From SHYR01 sp036013055 (GTDB taxonomy: Bacteria > Chloroflexota > Dehalococcoidia > UBA2979): DNA of 64,000 nt. Below the pieces are notes generated by a model. The model did no database searches and was not told the DNA's origin. It saw only the letters and a list, made by a program, of their open reading frames with translations. The position numbers were made by a program, and so were the translations under genes. The DNA lies in the NCBI GenBank assembly GCA_036013055.1, contig DASCQM010000015.1, positions 1 to 64,000 on the forward strand. Direction: 5' to 3'. Shown here piece after piece: positions 37,139 to 45,386 of the stretch (the first letter of the stretch is position 1; each line of letters begins with the position of its first letter).

Positions 37139-38170
37139 ATGCTCGAATCGATACAACTCGGCAGCAGCAGTGGACTCGCCGTCTCGGAGCTTTGCCTCGG
37201 AACGATGAACTTCGGGGAGCCGGGGACGGGGCACCAGGGAGACTGGACGCTCGACATCGATCAGGCGCGCCCGATCTTCCAGGCGGCGCTCGACAAGGGC
37301 CTGTTCCATTTCGATTGCGCCGACGTCTACGGGCTCGGCGCCTGCGAGCGGGTGGTCGGCGCGCTGCTGCGCGAGCTCGTGCCGCGCGACGAATACGTGA
37401 TCTCCACGAAGATCTCCGGCGCGATGGGTAGCGGTGCGAATCAGGTCGGCCTCTCGCGCAAGCACGTGATGGAAGCCGTCGATGCGAGCCTCGAGCGACT
37501 GGGCCTCGACTACATCGATCACCTCGTGATCCACAGGCACCCGCACGGGAGGCCGGGGAGCGTCGAGACGCCAATCGAGGAGACGCTGGAGGCGCTGCAC
37601 GACGTCGTGCGGGCGGGGAAGGTGCTCTACCTCGGCGCGTCGTCGATGTTCGCGTGGCAGTTCACGGAGATGCAGCTCACGGCGGAGCTGAATGGCTGGA
37701 CGAAGTTCGTCTCGATGCAGAACCACTACAACCTCGTCTATCGCGAGGAGGAGCGGGAGATGAACCCCTACTGCGAGTCGACCGGCGTCGCGCTGATGCC
37801 GTGGTCGCCGCTGGCGCGCGGGATCCTCACCGGCTCATACAAGGGCGGCTTCGACGAGGGCGCGACCGACCGGTCACGCGGCCGCGACCGTGTACGCACG
37901 GAGGGGCTCTACCGCGGGGAGGCGACCTTCGATATCGCGGATCGCGTCGTCGAGATCGCCGAGAAGTACGAGAAGGCACCGGCGCAGATCGCACTCGCGT
38001 GGCTTGTGAACAAGCCTGAGATCGCAGCGCCGGTCGTCGGGGTTTCGAAGATCGAGCAGCTTGAGCAGCTCGTCGACGCGACCGAGATCACGCTTGCGGA
38101 AGAGGACGTCGCCTACCTCGAAGAGCTGTACCAACCTCTGGAGAACCTGCTCTCGATCGGGACTTCCTAG
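37139..38170 (+). CDS. Aldo/keto reductase
   Basis: A 343-residue NADPH-dependent aldo/keto reductase with the (beta/alpha)8 fold. The catalytic tetrad is visible as Asp59 and Tyr64 in FDCADVYG, Lys91 in STKISG, and His132 in DHLVIHRH. Later landmarks are SMQNHYNLVYREEEREM and MPWSPLARGILTG near the cofactor site, and PVVGVSKIEQLEQLV near the C-terminus. It resembles the AKR11-AKR14/YhdN-type group acting on small aldehydes or sugars. AGGAG precedes ATG 37139, and TAGAGT at 37094-37099 is a candidate -10. It is convergent with the double CaiB gene. Confidence 0.92.
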   Translation: MLESIQLGSSSGLAVSELCLGTMNFGEPGTGHQGDWTLDIDQARPIFQAALDKGLFHFDCADVYGLGACERVVGALLRELVPRDEYVISTKISGAMGSGANQVGLSRKHVMEAVDASLERLGLDYIDHLVIHRHPHGRPGSVETPIEETLEALHDVVRAGKVLYLGASSMFAWQFTEMQLTAELNGWTKFVSMQNHYNLVYREEEREMNPYCESTGVALMPWSPLARGILTGSYKGGFDEGATDRSRGRDRVRTEGLYRGEATFDIADRVVEIAEKYEKAPAQIALAWLVNKPEIAAPVVGVSKIEQLEQLVDATEITLAEEDVAYLEELYQPLENLLSIGTS

Positions 38171-38180
38171 CAGATCCGCT

Positions 38181-40481
38181 CTAGTCGTCTCCAGCTACCG
38201 GGGCTGGCGCGTCGGCGGCCTCGATCAGCGCTTCGAACTCGTCGCCGAGTCCGAGGCCTTCGAGAATCGCGAGCCCATCCGCGCCCGGTGAGACCGCGGG
38301 GCGGCCCGCGACAACCGGCGTGCCGGAGAGCCGCGCGACGGGCCCGACGGTCGTGATCTCCGAGCCGTTGTCGTGCGCTCGCGTCAGGCTGAGGCCGTGC
38401 GCGATGACCCACGGGTCATCCATCAGCTCGGCGATACCCGTGAGGCGGTGCGCGCCGATGCCCGCCGCGACGAGTCGCTCGCACCACTCTTCCGCGCTCC
38501 CCTCGGCGAAACGACGTTCCAGTTCCGCCTCCAGCGACGCCCCGGAGAGGCCGTCAACGCCGTCGAGCCCCGGCACCCGAGCGAGGTCGGCGAGTTGCCT
38601 ATCGCGCGCGCCGAGGAAGAACCAGTCGCCATCGGTATCGTCCTCGTTACTGCGGTAGAGCCGCTGTAGCGGCCCCCAGCCGGTGGCATCGAGCCCGGCC
38701 GGCTCGTCCCACTGCTTGCCGTCGTAGTCGATCAGGTACGGCGATTGGAGGATCGACCCGGTGAAGGCGAGCGCCGCCTCGGCCTCGCTGCCCTCGCCGG
38801 TGCGCTCGCGCGCGAAGAGCGAGAGCACGGCCGCGAAGGAGGACATCAGGCCCGTGCCGTAGTCGTTGACGGCGAACGGCTGGCCGAGCGGCTTATCCGA
38901 GCCGCCCTGTCGCGCGGAGAGCCCGGTCGGCGCCTGCCCGAAGGGTTCGTAGCCGGGGCGGCCGCCCCACGGACCGTCTGCGCCGTAAGCCGTGATCGAG
39001 ACGTAGATGATGCCGGGACGTCGCTGCCGGGCGGTCGCGTAGTCGATGCCGAGGCGTTCGAGCGTGCCCGGCCGGAAGTTGTGGAGCACGACGTCGGCGT
39101 CCTCAAGCAGCCGCCAGAAGAGGTCGAGCGCGCCGGGGCGTTTGAGGTCGAGCAGCATCGTACGTTTCGCTCGGTTCACGTCGGTGTGATAGCGGTGGAC
39201 GCTGAAGCGGATGCCCGCGCCCTGCTCATCCGGCGGGTTGATCTTGACGACGTCAGCGCCGAACTCCGCGAGCGTTCGTCCACCCATTGGACCGGCGAGC
39301 ACCTGGCTGAGGTCGATCACGGTCACGCCCTCAAGCGCCGTCGCACGCGATGCTGACTGCGCCTCCGCTGGCTGCGAATCCTCGCCCGTCCCACCGTCGA
39401 GGTTCGCGAGCACGCTGTCGCGGTCGACGTCGAGCGCATGCCTCGGCTGGCGATCTCGCGGATCGGCCCCCGCGAGGCGCACGGGTGAGTTTGGTTGCGC
39501 GGTCGGGCCGAGTTGCGGGTCGTCGAGATCGACGATCGTCGCGGACGCGCGCGCGTGGTCGACGTCGATCCACTCGCCAGCCGATCGCACCTTGATCAGC
39601 GGCAGATCGGCTTGGGCGCCGAGCGCCTCCCACTCGTCGGCGGGACGCTCGCGGAAGAGCGTTGGCAGCATCGCGGCGAGCTTGTCACGCTCGCTCAGTT
39701 CGCTCGCAAGGCGATCGATGTCGACGCGGTCCGCTAGCCCGGCCGCCTGCGCGAAGCGCTGCTGGAAGTGCGGCTTGGCGAGCGCCACCTGTACCCAGCG
39801 TCCGTCGGCGCACTCGAAGATGCCGCCGCCGAAGTCCTTCGGCCTGCCGCCAGAGGCCTCGCTGCCGCGCACGGAGAGGCCGTTCGCGCCGATCGCCGCG
39901 AACGTCGCGTCGAAGAGCGGCACCTCGATGTGCTGGCCGCGTCCGTCGTGTTCACGCGAGTAGAGGGCGGAGATGATGCTCACGCTGGCGATGAAGGCCG
40001 CGTACGTGGACGCGATCGGCACGGCCGTGAAGAGCGGCGCGCCGCCTGAGCCCTGCCCCTGCCGGTAGCTGGCGGTGGCTGCGGCGACGACACCTTCCCA
40101 CGCGGGCTGCGCGGCGCGGGGGTCGTCTGCCGCGAACCCCGGCAGCGAGCAGTAGAGCAGCCGAGGATGGGCGGCCGTCATCGCCTCGTGCCCGAGACCG
40201 AGCCGCTCCATTACGCCGGGACGGAAGTTCTCGATCACGACGTCGGTGGACGCGATCAAGCGTCGCGCGGTCTGGATGTCGGCGCCGTCCTTCAGGTTGA
40301 GCACGAGTGAGCGCTTGCCGCGGTTCCAGGTCGCGTTCGCGGGGGTATCCCACGAGGGGCCGCCGGGCGGGTCGACCTTGATCACGTCGGCGCCCTGGTC
40401 CGCGAGCAGCATGCCGGTCAGTGGGCCGGCGATGAACTGCCCGAAGTCGATCACGCGGATGTCGTCGAGCGCGCCTGACAT
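38181..40481 (-). CDS. Tandem-domain CaiB/BaiF family III CoA-transferase
   Basis: A 766-residue protein with two complete family III CoA-transferase modules in one chain, about 1-380 and about 395-766, where most members have one of about 400. Module 1 begins IRVIDFGQFIAGPLTGML with ADVIKVDPP; module 2 begins VTVIDLSQVLAGPMGGRTLAEFGADVVKINPP. Each has a VVIENFRPG or VVLHNFRPG stretch, a RLGLGHEAM or RLGIDYATA segment, and the later G-R/E-G-Q or E-G-S motif. These enzymes move CoA between acyl-CoA and free acid. ATG 40481 is preferred because AGGAGG lies just before it. It may form an internal pseudodimer or bind two different CoA substrates. Confidence 0.9.
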   Translation of the reverse strand: MSGALDDIRVIDFGQFIAGPLTGMLLADQGADVIKVDPPGGPSWDTPANATWNRGKRSLVLNLKDGADIQTARRLIASTDVVIENFRPGVMERLGLGHEAMTAAHPRLLYCSLPGFAADDPRAAQPAWEGVVAAATASYRQGQGSGGAPLFTAVPIASTYAAFIASVSIISALYSREHDGRGQHIEVPLFDATFAAIGANGLSVRGSEASGGRPKDFGGGIFECADGRWVQVALAKPHFQQRFAQAAGLADRVDIDRLASELSERDKLAAMLPTLFRERPADEWEALGAQADLPLIKVRSAGEWIDVDHARASATIVDLDDPQLGPTAQPNSPVRLAGADPRDRQPRHALDVDRDSVLANLDGGTGEDSQPAEAQSASRATALEGVTVIDLSQVLAGPMGGRTLAEFGADVVKINPPDEQGAGIRFSVHRYHTDVNRAKRTMLLDLKRPGALDLFWRLLEDADVVLHNFRPGTLERLGIDYATARQRRPGIIYVSITAYGADGPWGGRPGYEPFGQAPTGLSARQGGSDKPLGQPFAVNDYGTGLMSSFAAVLSLFARERTGEGSEAEAALAFTGSILQSPYLIDYDGKQWDEPAGLDATGWGPLQRLYRSNEDDTDGDWFFLGARDRQLADLARVPGLDGVDGLSGASLEAELERRFAEGSAEEWCERLVAAGIGAHRLTGIAELMDDPWVIAHGLSLTRAHDNGSEITTVGPVARLSGTPVVAGRPAVSPGADGLAILEGLGLGDEFEALIEAADAPAPVAGDD

Positions 40482-40549
40482 GGCCCAGCCTCCTGCCGAA
40501 CGTCGGTCTGGTGACGTCCGCGATAGTACAACGGCGCTCGGGCGGCGAG

Positions 40550-40558
40550 TGCTAGAGT
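40550..40558 (+). promoter_or_regulatory. Extended -10-like element TGCTAGAGT
   Basis: TGCTAGAGT sits 65 bases before the ATG of the dehydratase at 40624 and resembles the TGNTANNNT elements before other genes in this window, such as 32506, 37091 and 63720. The gene is divergent from the CaiB gene, so a promoter must lie here. Confidence 0.35.
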
Positions 40559-40623
40559 TCAGCCGGACAGTGGCCCGGCCGAGTGGCGCACGGCAGAGAC
40601 TGGCAGAGACGGGAGACCATCGA

Positions 40624-41778
40624 ATGACACTGGTGACCGGCATCCGCCACGTACTCGCCCACCCGCCGCGGGGCAAGAACCTGCTCTTCGTTCGGCTCGA
40701 GACTGACGATGGCCTCTACGGCTGGGGCGAGTGCTACACCCAATCCGATCGCGACACCTCGATCGCCGCCCACCTCGATCAACTCGCGCGCTACGTCGTT
40801 GGCTGGGACGCGACGCAGATCAAGCAGTTCACCGACGCGATGTACAACGACTTCGCCGCGCGCCGAGGTGCGATGGACTACTACAGCGCGATCAGCGGCA
40901 TCGAGCAGGCGCTGTGGGACCTCGCCGGCAAGCGGCTGAGCGTGCCGGTCTACGAGTTGCTCGGCGGTGCCTGCCGCGAGCGCATCCGCGTCTACGCGAA
41001 CGGCTGGGGGCGCGGCGGCCAGAACCACGAGGATCTTGCCGAGGCCGCGCAGGCGGTCGCTGAACGCGGTTTCACGGCGATGAAGTTCGACCCGGTGCCC
41101 GGCCCGTGGCGCACCCTGATCTCACGCGAGACGGAGCGCGAGGCCGTCGAGCGCGTGCGCGTGGTGCGCGAGGCGGTCGGCCCGGACGTCGAGATTCTGA
41201 TCGAGATGCACCGCCGGCTCGCGCCGATGCACGCCGAGCGCATCGCGCACGAGATCGAGCAGTACCGGCCGTTCTGGTACGAGGAGCCAGTGCTCGCGGA
41301 GAACGTCACCGCGCTCGCCGCGACGCGCGCCGCCATCAACATTCCGGTCGTGACCGGCGAGGAACTCTACACGAAGTTCGAGTTCCGCGACGTCTTCGAG
41401 CAACAGGCGGCAGACATCATCAACCCGGACGTCTGCAACGTCGGCGGCATCCTCGAGCTGAAGGAGATCGCGGCGATGGCGGAGACCTACTTCGTCGCCG
41501 TCTCGCCGCACAACTACAACAGCTCGACCGTCGGCCTCGCTGCGACGCTGCACGTCTCGGCTGCGATCCCGAACTTCCTGATCACGGAATACTTCGTCAG
41601 CCTCGAAGAGTTCGGCAATGACGTGGCAACGACGCCGATTGACGTCGTGAACGGGTATATCGAACTACCGACGGGTCCCGGGCTCGGAATCGACCTCGAT
41701 GAAGACGCGCTCGCGCGCTACCCGTACGAGCAATTCCCGCCTCGATCGCCACGCACGGCGAGTGAAGAGGGGCCGTAG
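40624..41778 (+). CDS. Mandelate racemase/muconate lactonizing enzyme family dehydratase
   Basis: A 384-residue enolase-superfamily enzyme, probably a sugar-acid dehydratase. The N-terminal capping domain contains GLYGWGECYTQSDRD. Metal and acid/base residues are Glu194 and His196 in LIEMHRRL, Glu220 in WYEEP, Glu246 in TGEELY and His296 in SPHNYNS. Their spacing matches E. coli galactonate dehydratase (Asp183, His185, Glu209, Glu235, His285, as I recall) shifted by eleven, except that Glu replaces the first Asp. This suggests a mannonate/galactonate-type dehydratase. Start ATG 40624 follows GGGAGA and matches family N-termini, unlike the longer frame. Confidence 0.89.
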   Translation: MTLVTGIRHVLAHPPRGKNLLFVRLETDDGLYGWGECYTQSDRDTSIAAHLDQLARYVVGWDATQIKQFTDAMYNDFAARRGAMDYYSAISGIEQALWDLAGKRLSVPVYELLGGACRERIRVYANGWGRGGQNHEDLAEAAQAVAERGFTAMKFDPVPGPWRTLISRETEREAVERVRVVREAVGPDVEILIEMHRRLAPMHAERIAHEIEQYRPFWYEEPVLAENVTALAATRAAINIPVVTGEELYTKFEFRDVFEQQAADIINPDVCNVGGILELKEIAAMAETYFVAVSPHNYNSSTVGLAATLHVSAAIPNFLITEYFVSLEEFGNDVATTPIDVVNGYIELPTGPGLGIDLDEDALARYPYEQFPPRSPRTASEEGP

Positions 41779-41971
41779 GTGAGTAGCAAGACTGCGCTTG
41801 TCGGCTGGAGTGATTCGGTCGGATGGCGGACGAGTGACCTACCAACTTGTCCGATCGCCTCGGGGGCACGCGTGCCCGGGCAGGGAAGCCACTCACTGCG
41901 AGCGTCTCCGTGCTCATTCCAAGCTGCATCATCCGCCTAGTCAGAGCCGCCGAGAACGAGCCAGATTCAAA

Positions 41972-42004
41972 AACTGCATGAGAACTGCATAAGCACTGCA
42001 GAAT
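41972..42004. repeat. Three tandem 11-base repeats (ACTGCA units)
   Basis: Three copies follow one another: AACTGCATGAG (41972-41982), AACTGCATAAG (41983-41993) and CACTGCAGAAT (41994-42004). The first two differ at one base, the third at more. An 11-base period places the units about one DNA turn apart, as in a protein-binding array. They lie between convergent genes, 57 bases beyond the stop of the radical SAM gene, in an unusually AT-rich patch for this window. Confidence 0.55.
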
Positions 42005-42060
42005 TGCTACAGGAATATCGCGTGTTGATCAGAATTGCCGGGCGACCCCAGCTGTGAGAT

Positions 42061-42741
42061 CTAGTCCCCGTCGAGGATGTCGAGCGCGTCTTTGACTGCC
42101 TGATCCGGATCGAGTCCCTCGGCGATAGCCATGTCTCGGATGGCCTTCTCGATGTCCTTCCGGGGGCGCGGACCCAGAGCTTCGCGCTCGAGGCGCAGGC
42201 CGGTCTTGATGCCAGCGTCCTGGCAGGACTTGATCGCATCCATCGTCGCGTCGAACGCGCCCTTCATGCCGCGGAACTTGTCGTGCGTCTTCGGCTTGCC
42301 GTCGATGCTGAGGCCGACGTAGGAGATGCCGATCTTCGCCAAGCGCTCGGCGCGCTCGGGCGTCATCAGCGTGCCGTTGCTCGAGATCACGACGCGCATG
42401 CCGTTGCCGATCGCGCGGGCGGCGACATCTTCGAGGTCGGGGCGCGTCAGCGGTTCGCCGCCGGAGATCAGCAGCACCGGGGAGCCGAACTCGGCGAGGT
42501 CATCAACCATCCCGAACGCCTCCCCCGTCGTCAGCTCGCCGGGGTACTCGCGGTCGAACGAGTCGCTGTAACAGTGGGCGCAGTGCAGGTTGCAGCGCTG
42601 GGTCGAGGTCCAGACGACGACCGACTTCTTGTCCTCGGAGTAGTGCAGGAGGTGGGGGGGTAGGGCACCGCTCTGGCGCTTGTAGCGCAGCGCGTCCGCT
42701 TCCGTGACCGACCCGGCAAGTAATCGTGAAACACCAAGCAT
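42061..42741 (-). CDS. Short radical SAM protein (AhbC/NirJ-like N-terminal part)
   Basis: A 226-residue radical SAM protein. The start ALRYKRQSGALPPHLLHYSEDKKSVVVW and the cluster motif CNLHCAHC (Cys-x3-Cys-x2-Cys) followed by YSDSFDREYPGELTT closely resemble sirohaem-to-haem or haem d1 pathway enzymes of the AhbC/NirJ group. LLISGGEPL and YVGLSIDG complete the SAM-binding half. The match ends near residue 178 (KTGLR). A different helical tail of about 45 residues, with DIEKAIRDMAIAEGLDPDQ, follows. Full enzymes run to about 330-390 residues with a C-terminal SPASM-like cluster region; this part is missing. It may be a truncated pseudogene or a genuinely short variant. No frame nearby supplies the missing part. 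Confidence 0.72.
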   Translation of the reverse strand: MLGVSRLLAGSVTEADALRYKRQSGALPPHLLHYSEDKKSVVVWTSTQRCNLHCAHCYSDSFDREYPGELTTGEAFGMVDDLAEFGSPVLLISGGEPLTRPDLEDVAARAIGNGMRVVISSNGTLMTPERAERLAKIGISYVGLSIDGKPKTHDKFRGMKGAFDATMDAIKSCQDAGIKTGLRLEREALGPRPRKDIEKAIRDMAIAEGLDPDQAVKDALDILDGD

Positions 42742-42968
42742 GAAGAGCCTCCTGGCGATCAGGTCTACAGCCGCGATCGCTATGGCGGGAGTCTTGGACG
42801 AAGGTCCTGAACCGGCGCAAATCTGCGCAAAGACTTAGGAATATGCCGGAATTTGGCAGACCGGACTCAGATTGCTGGCTGCTCTGACATCAATCGTGGG
42901 CGCACGCCCCGCACGGGCGATGCGGATCACTGCCGCGGGCTGACTGAGCGACTGCCCTCGGAAGCTAG

Positions 42969-43808
42969 CTAGCTCACGACCTCAGTGTCGGGCTGGTTGG
43001 CCCATTCGTTGAACGAACCCGCGTAGCTCGACGCGCGGTCGTAGCCGAGAACCTTGAGGACGAGCGCTGCGAGACCCGCGCGCGCACCGCCCCCTCAGTA
43101 GGTGTGGACGACGAGTTCCGGCGTGATGCCCTTCGCACCCAGCAGGGTCGTGAGTTCGGCGGCCGGTAGGAGCGTCCCGCCGTCGCCATTGAAGAGTTCG
43201 GTCCATTCGAGGTGGATTGCGCCGGGGAGGTGTCCGAGCTGGGGCGGGGGGTTCCAGCCTGCCGTGTTGCCGTCGAACTCGCCGAGGCTGCGCGTGTCCC
43301 AGAAGACCGCGCCGTCGTCATCGACCGACGCCTTCGCCTGGTCGAGGCGGCAGAGCACGCCCTCCGCCGGCTGAGCGGCGAACGTCCGAGGCTCGTGCGA
43401 CGGCAGCTCTCTCGTCACGGACCGCCCCTCGGCCGTCCACTGCGTGAGGCCGCCTTCGAGGTAGCGGATGTCGGGGTGGCCGTAGTAGAGGAACGCCCAC
43501 GCGGTCATGCCGGCCATCTGTGATCGCCCGGCGTCGTAGACGACGACCGGCGTACTCTCGTCGATGCCGAGCGCGCCGATCAGTTCGGCAAAGGCAGCGG
43601 GCTTAGGCATCTCGGCCCCATCACGCAGGCCGCCGAGCAGGAAGCCACCGACGTGTACTGCGCCGGGGATGTGGCCGCTGGCGTAGTCATCGTCTTCGCG
43701 AGCATCGACGATGCGTAGCGTCGGGTCGGAGAGATGATTGGCGAGCCAGTCGGTGTCGGCCAGCAGCTCGGGGTGCGGATAGCCACGATCGCGGATGGGA
43801 AAGGACAT
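42969..43808 (-). CDS. Tandem-domain rhodanese/sulfurtransferase with in-frame TGA at the catalytic Cys (candidate selenoprotein)
   Basis: A thiosulfate/mercaptopyruvate sulfurtransferase-type protein of two rhodanese domains, 279 residues if TGA is read. Domain 1 (about 5-115) is the inactive half with IVDAREDDDYASGHIPGAVH; its active-site position reads VVVYDAGRSQMAG with Asp instead of Cys, as is normal. Domain 2 (about 150-275) has VFWDTRSLGEF and GHLPGAIHLEWTELF. Its active-site loop reads VVHTY, then TGA (43095-43097), then GGGARAGLAALV; the TGA falls exactly where the catalytic Cys should be. The frame then stays open for 41 codons of good rhodanese sequence (VLGYDRASSYAGSFNEW) to TAG at 42969. 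A hairpin downstream looks like a bacterial SECIS. Alternative: a Cys TGC or TGT codon mutated to stop. Confidence 0.78.
43059..43088 (-). promoter_or_regulatory. Candidate bacterial SECIS hairpin within the rhodanese gene
   Basis: In the mRNA, exactly 18 bases separate the TGA (43095-43097) from GGUCU (43076-43072). That pentanucleotide is the apical loop of a hairpin: GCG/CGC closes the loop, then after one unpaired A on the 3' side comes GCGC/GCGC, and after one mismatch a few weaker pairs. E. coli fdhF has the same 18-base spacing and a GGUCU apical loop contacted by SelB, as I recall. The bulge differs in side and base, and GC-rich sequence makes hairpins easy, so function is likely but unproven. 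Confidence 0.62.
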
Positions 43809-44015
43809 GCGCCGCTCCGATCAGTCTTATCATCAGTCGTGAGTGAAGCGCGGATGTTATCCGCTGGATGCGCGCAACTCAAGGCGGCGGTCTGACGATT
43901 GTGATCGCCCGCCGATCTGAACGACCCTGCCGACGAACACTCTGAGCGCTGGAGCGTTACCCCTCGTACAGGCGACCGCAGATGCGGGTCGATCTGTCGG
44001 GACTGCGAGCGAACG

Positions 44016-45339
44016 ATGGCGGTACTGGCAACCGAGCGATCGAGGGTTCAGCACCTGCTGCGGCGGGCCGCGTTCGGCTACAGCGCGGGCGAACTCGACG
44101 AGTACGTGGCGCTGGGGCTCAAGGGCACCGTCGAGCGGTTGCTCTCACCCGAGGCGATCGACGACTCGGCAACCGAGGCTCGCGTCGAGTCGCTCGATCT
44201 CGGCGACATGGAGGAAGAGCGCATCAAGCTCTTCCAGGCGTGGCACGTGCGCCTCCAGACGACCCGACGCCCGCTGCTGGAGAAGCTGACCTACTTCTGG
44301 CACGACCACTTCGCCACCGGCATGCGCAAGGTCGGCCGGGCGGTTCCGATGCACGTGCAGAACGCGACCCTGCGCGAGCACGCGCTCGGCTCCTTTCCCG
44401 AACTGCTGCTGGCGACGGCGCGCGATCCCGCGATGCTCGTCTGGCTCGACAACCGTTCGAACTCGAAGGCGGCACCGAACGAGAACTATGCGCGCGAACT
44501 GATGGAGCTGCATACGCTCGGCGAGGGCAACGCCTACACGGAGACCGATATCAAGGAGGCGGCGCGCGCTCACCGGATGGCTTGTCAGCCGCGACGGCAC
44601 ACGCTTCTTGCCTCGTCGCCACGACGACGGAACGAAGACTGTGCTCGGCGTCAGCGGCACGTTCGATGACGCCGACGTCGTCGCGCTGCTCGCCGAGCGT
44701 CGTGAAACGGCCGACTTCATCGGCACGAAGCTCTGGCGCTTCTTCGCGGTACCGGAGCCGACGCCGCGGATGGTCGAGCGCACGTCGGACGTCTACTTCG
44801 CATCGGGCGGTTCGATTCGCGAGGTCGTGCGCACGATCCTGCTCTCGGAAGAAATGTACTCGGCGGACGCCTACCGCACGCGAGTGAAGTCGCCGGTCGA
44901 GGTCGTATTCGGGGCGGAACGCGCGCTGGGCATCGAGTCCGATGGCCGGCTCGAGATGCAGCAGATGCGGGTAATGGGTCAGCAACTGTTCCTGCCGCCC
45001 GACCCCGCCGGGTGGACGGGCGGTGACGCCTGGATCAACTCCACGACGATGCTCGCCCGCTCCAACTTCGCGAACCTCGTCACCCAGCGAGGAGGCCGCA
45101 TGGCTACCGACGTGGGGTCGCTGCTCACGGCTGCCGGAGCGACCCGCAGCGCCGCAGAGGTCGTCGACTGGGTGCTCGACCTGCTCGTCGGCGGCGACGT
45201 CGACGCTACGACGCGGGAGACGCTCGTCGACCACCTCGGCGGGTCGTTCCACTTCGACTTTGAGCGCGCGGCACGCGACGGGTCGCTGAATGGCCTCTTC
45301 TACCTCGCGCTCTCGATGCCGCTTTACCAGGTGAGCTGA
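44016..45339 (+). pseudogene. DUF1800 family protein, split by a frameshift
   Basis: The product is a DUF1800 protein, usually 430-500 residues and encoded next to DUF1501 genes. The first frame (44016 on) reads RVQHLLRRAAFGYSAGELDE, EKLTYFWHDHFATG and NENYARELMELHTLG, then TETDIKEAARA, the usual lead to LTGW. At about 44572 the frame is lost: frame 1 gives unrelated residues to 44669, while the next frame supplies TGWLVSRDGTRFLPRRHDDG and continues to 45339 with the family's RETADFIGTKLWRFFA. A loss of two bases (CTC to C) or gain of one explains it. Whether the gene is broken or the assembly wrong cannot be told here. Its stop overlaps a possible start of the DUF1501 gene. Confidence 0.8.
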
Positions 45340-45386
45340 TGGATGAGCGCGGGAATCGTCCGAGGGGCACAGGGGGGAACACGACA

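Noticed and set aside
42815..42828. GCGCA-AATC-TGCGC inverted repeat upstream of the radical SAM gene
   Set aside because: Five-base arms are expected by chance at this GC content, and there is no matching site elsewhere in the window that I could see.
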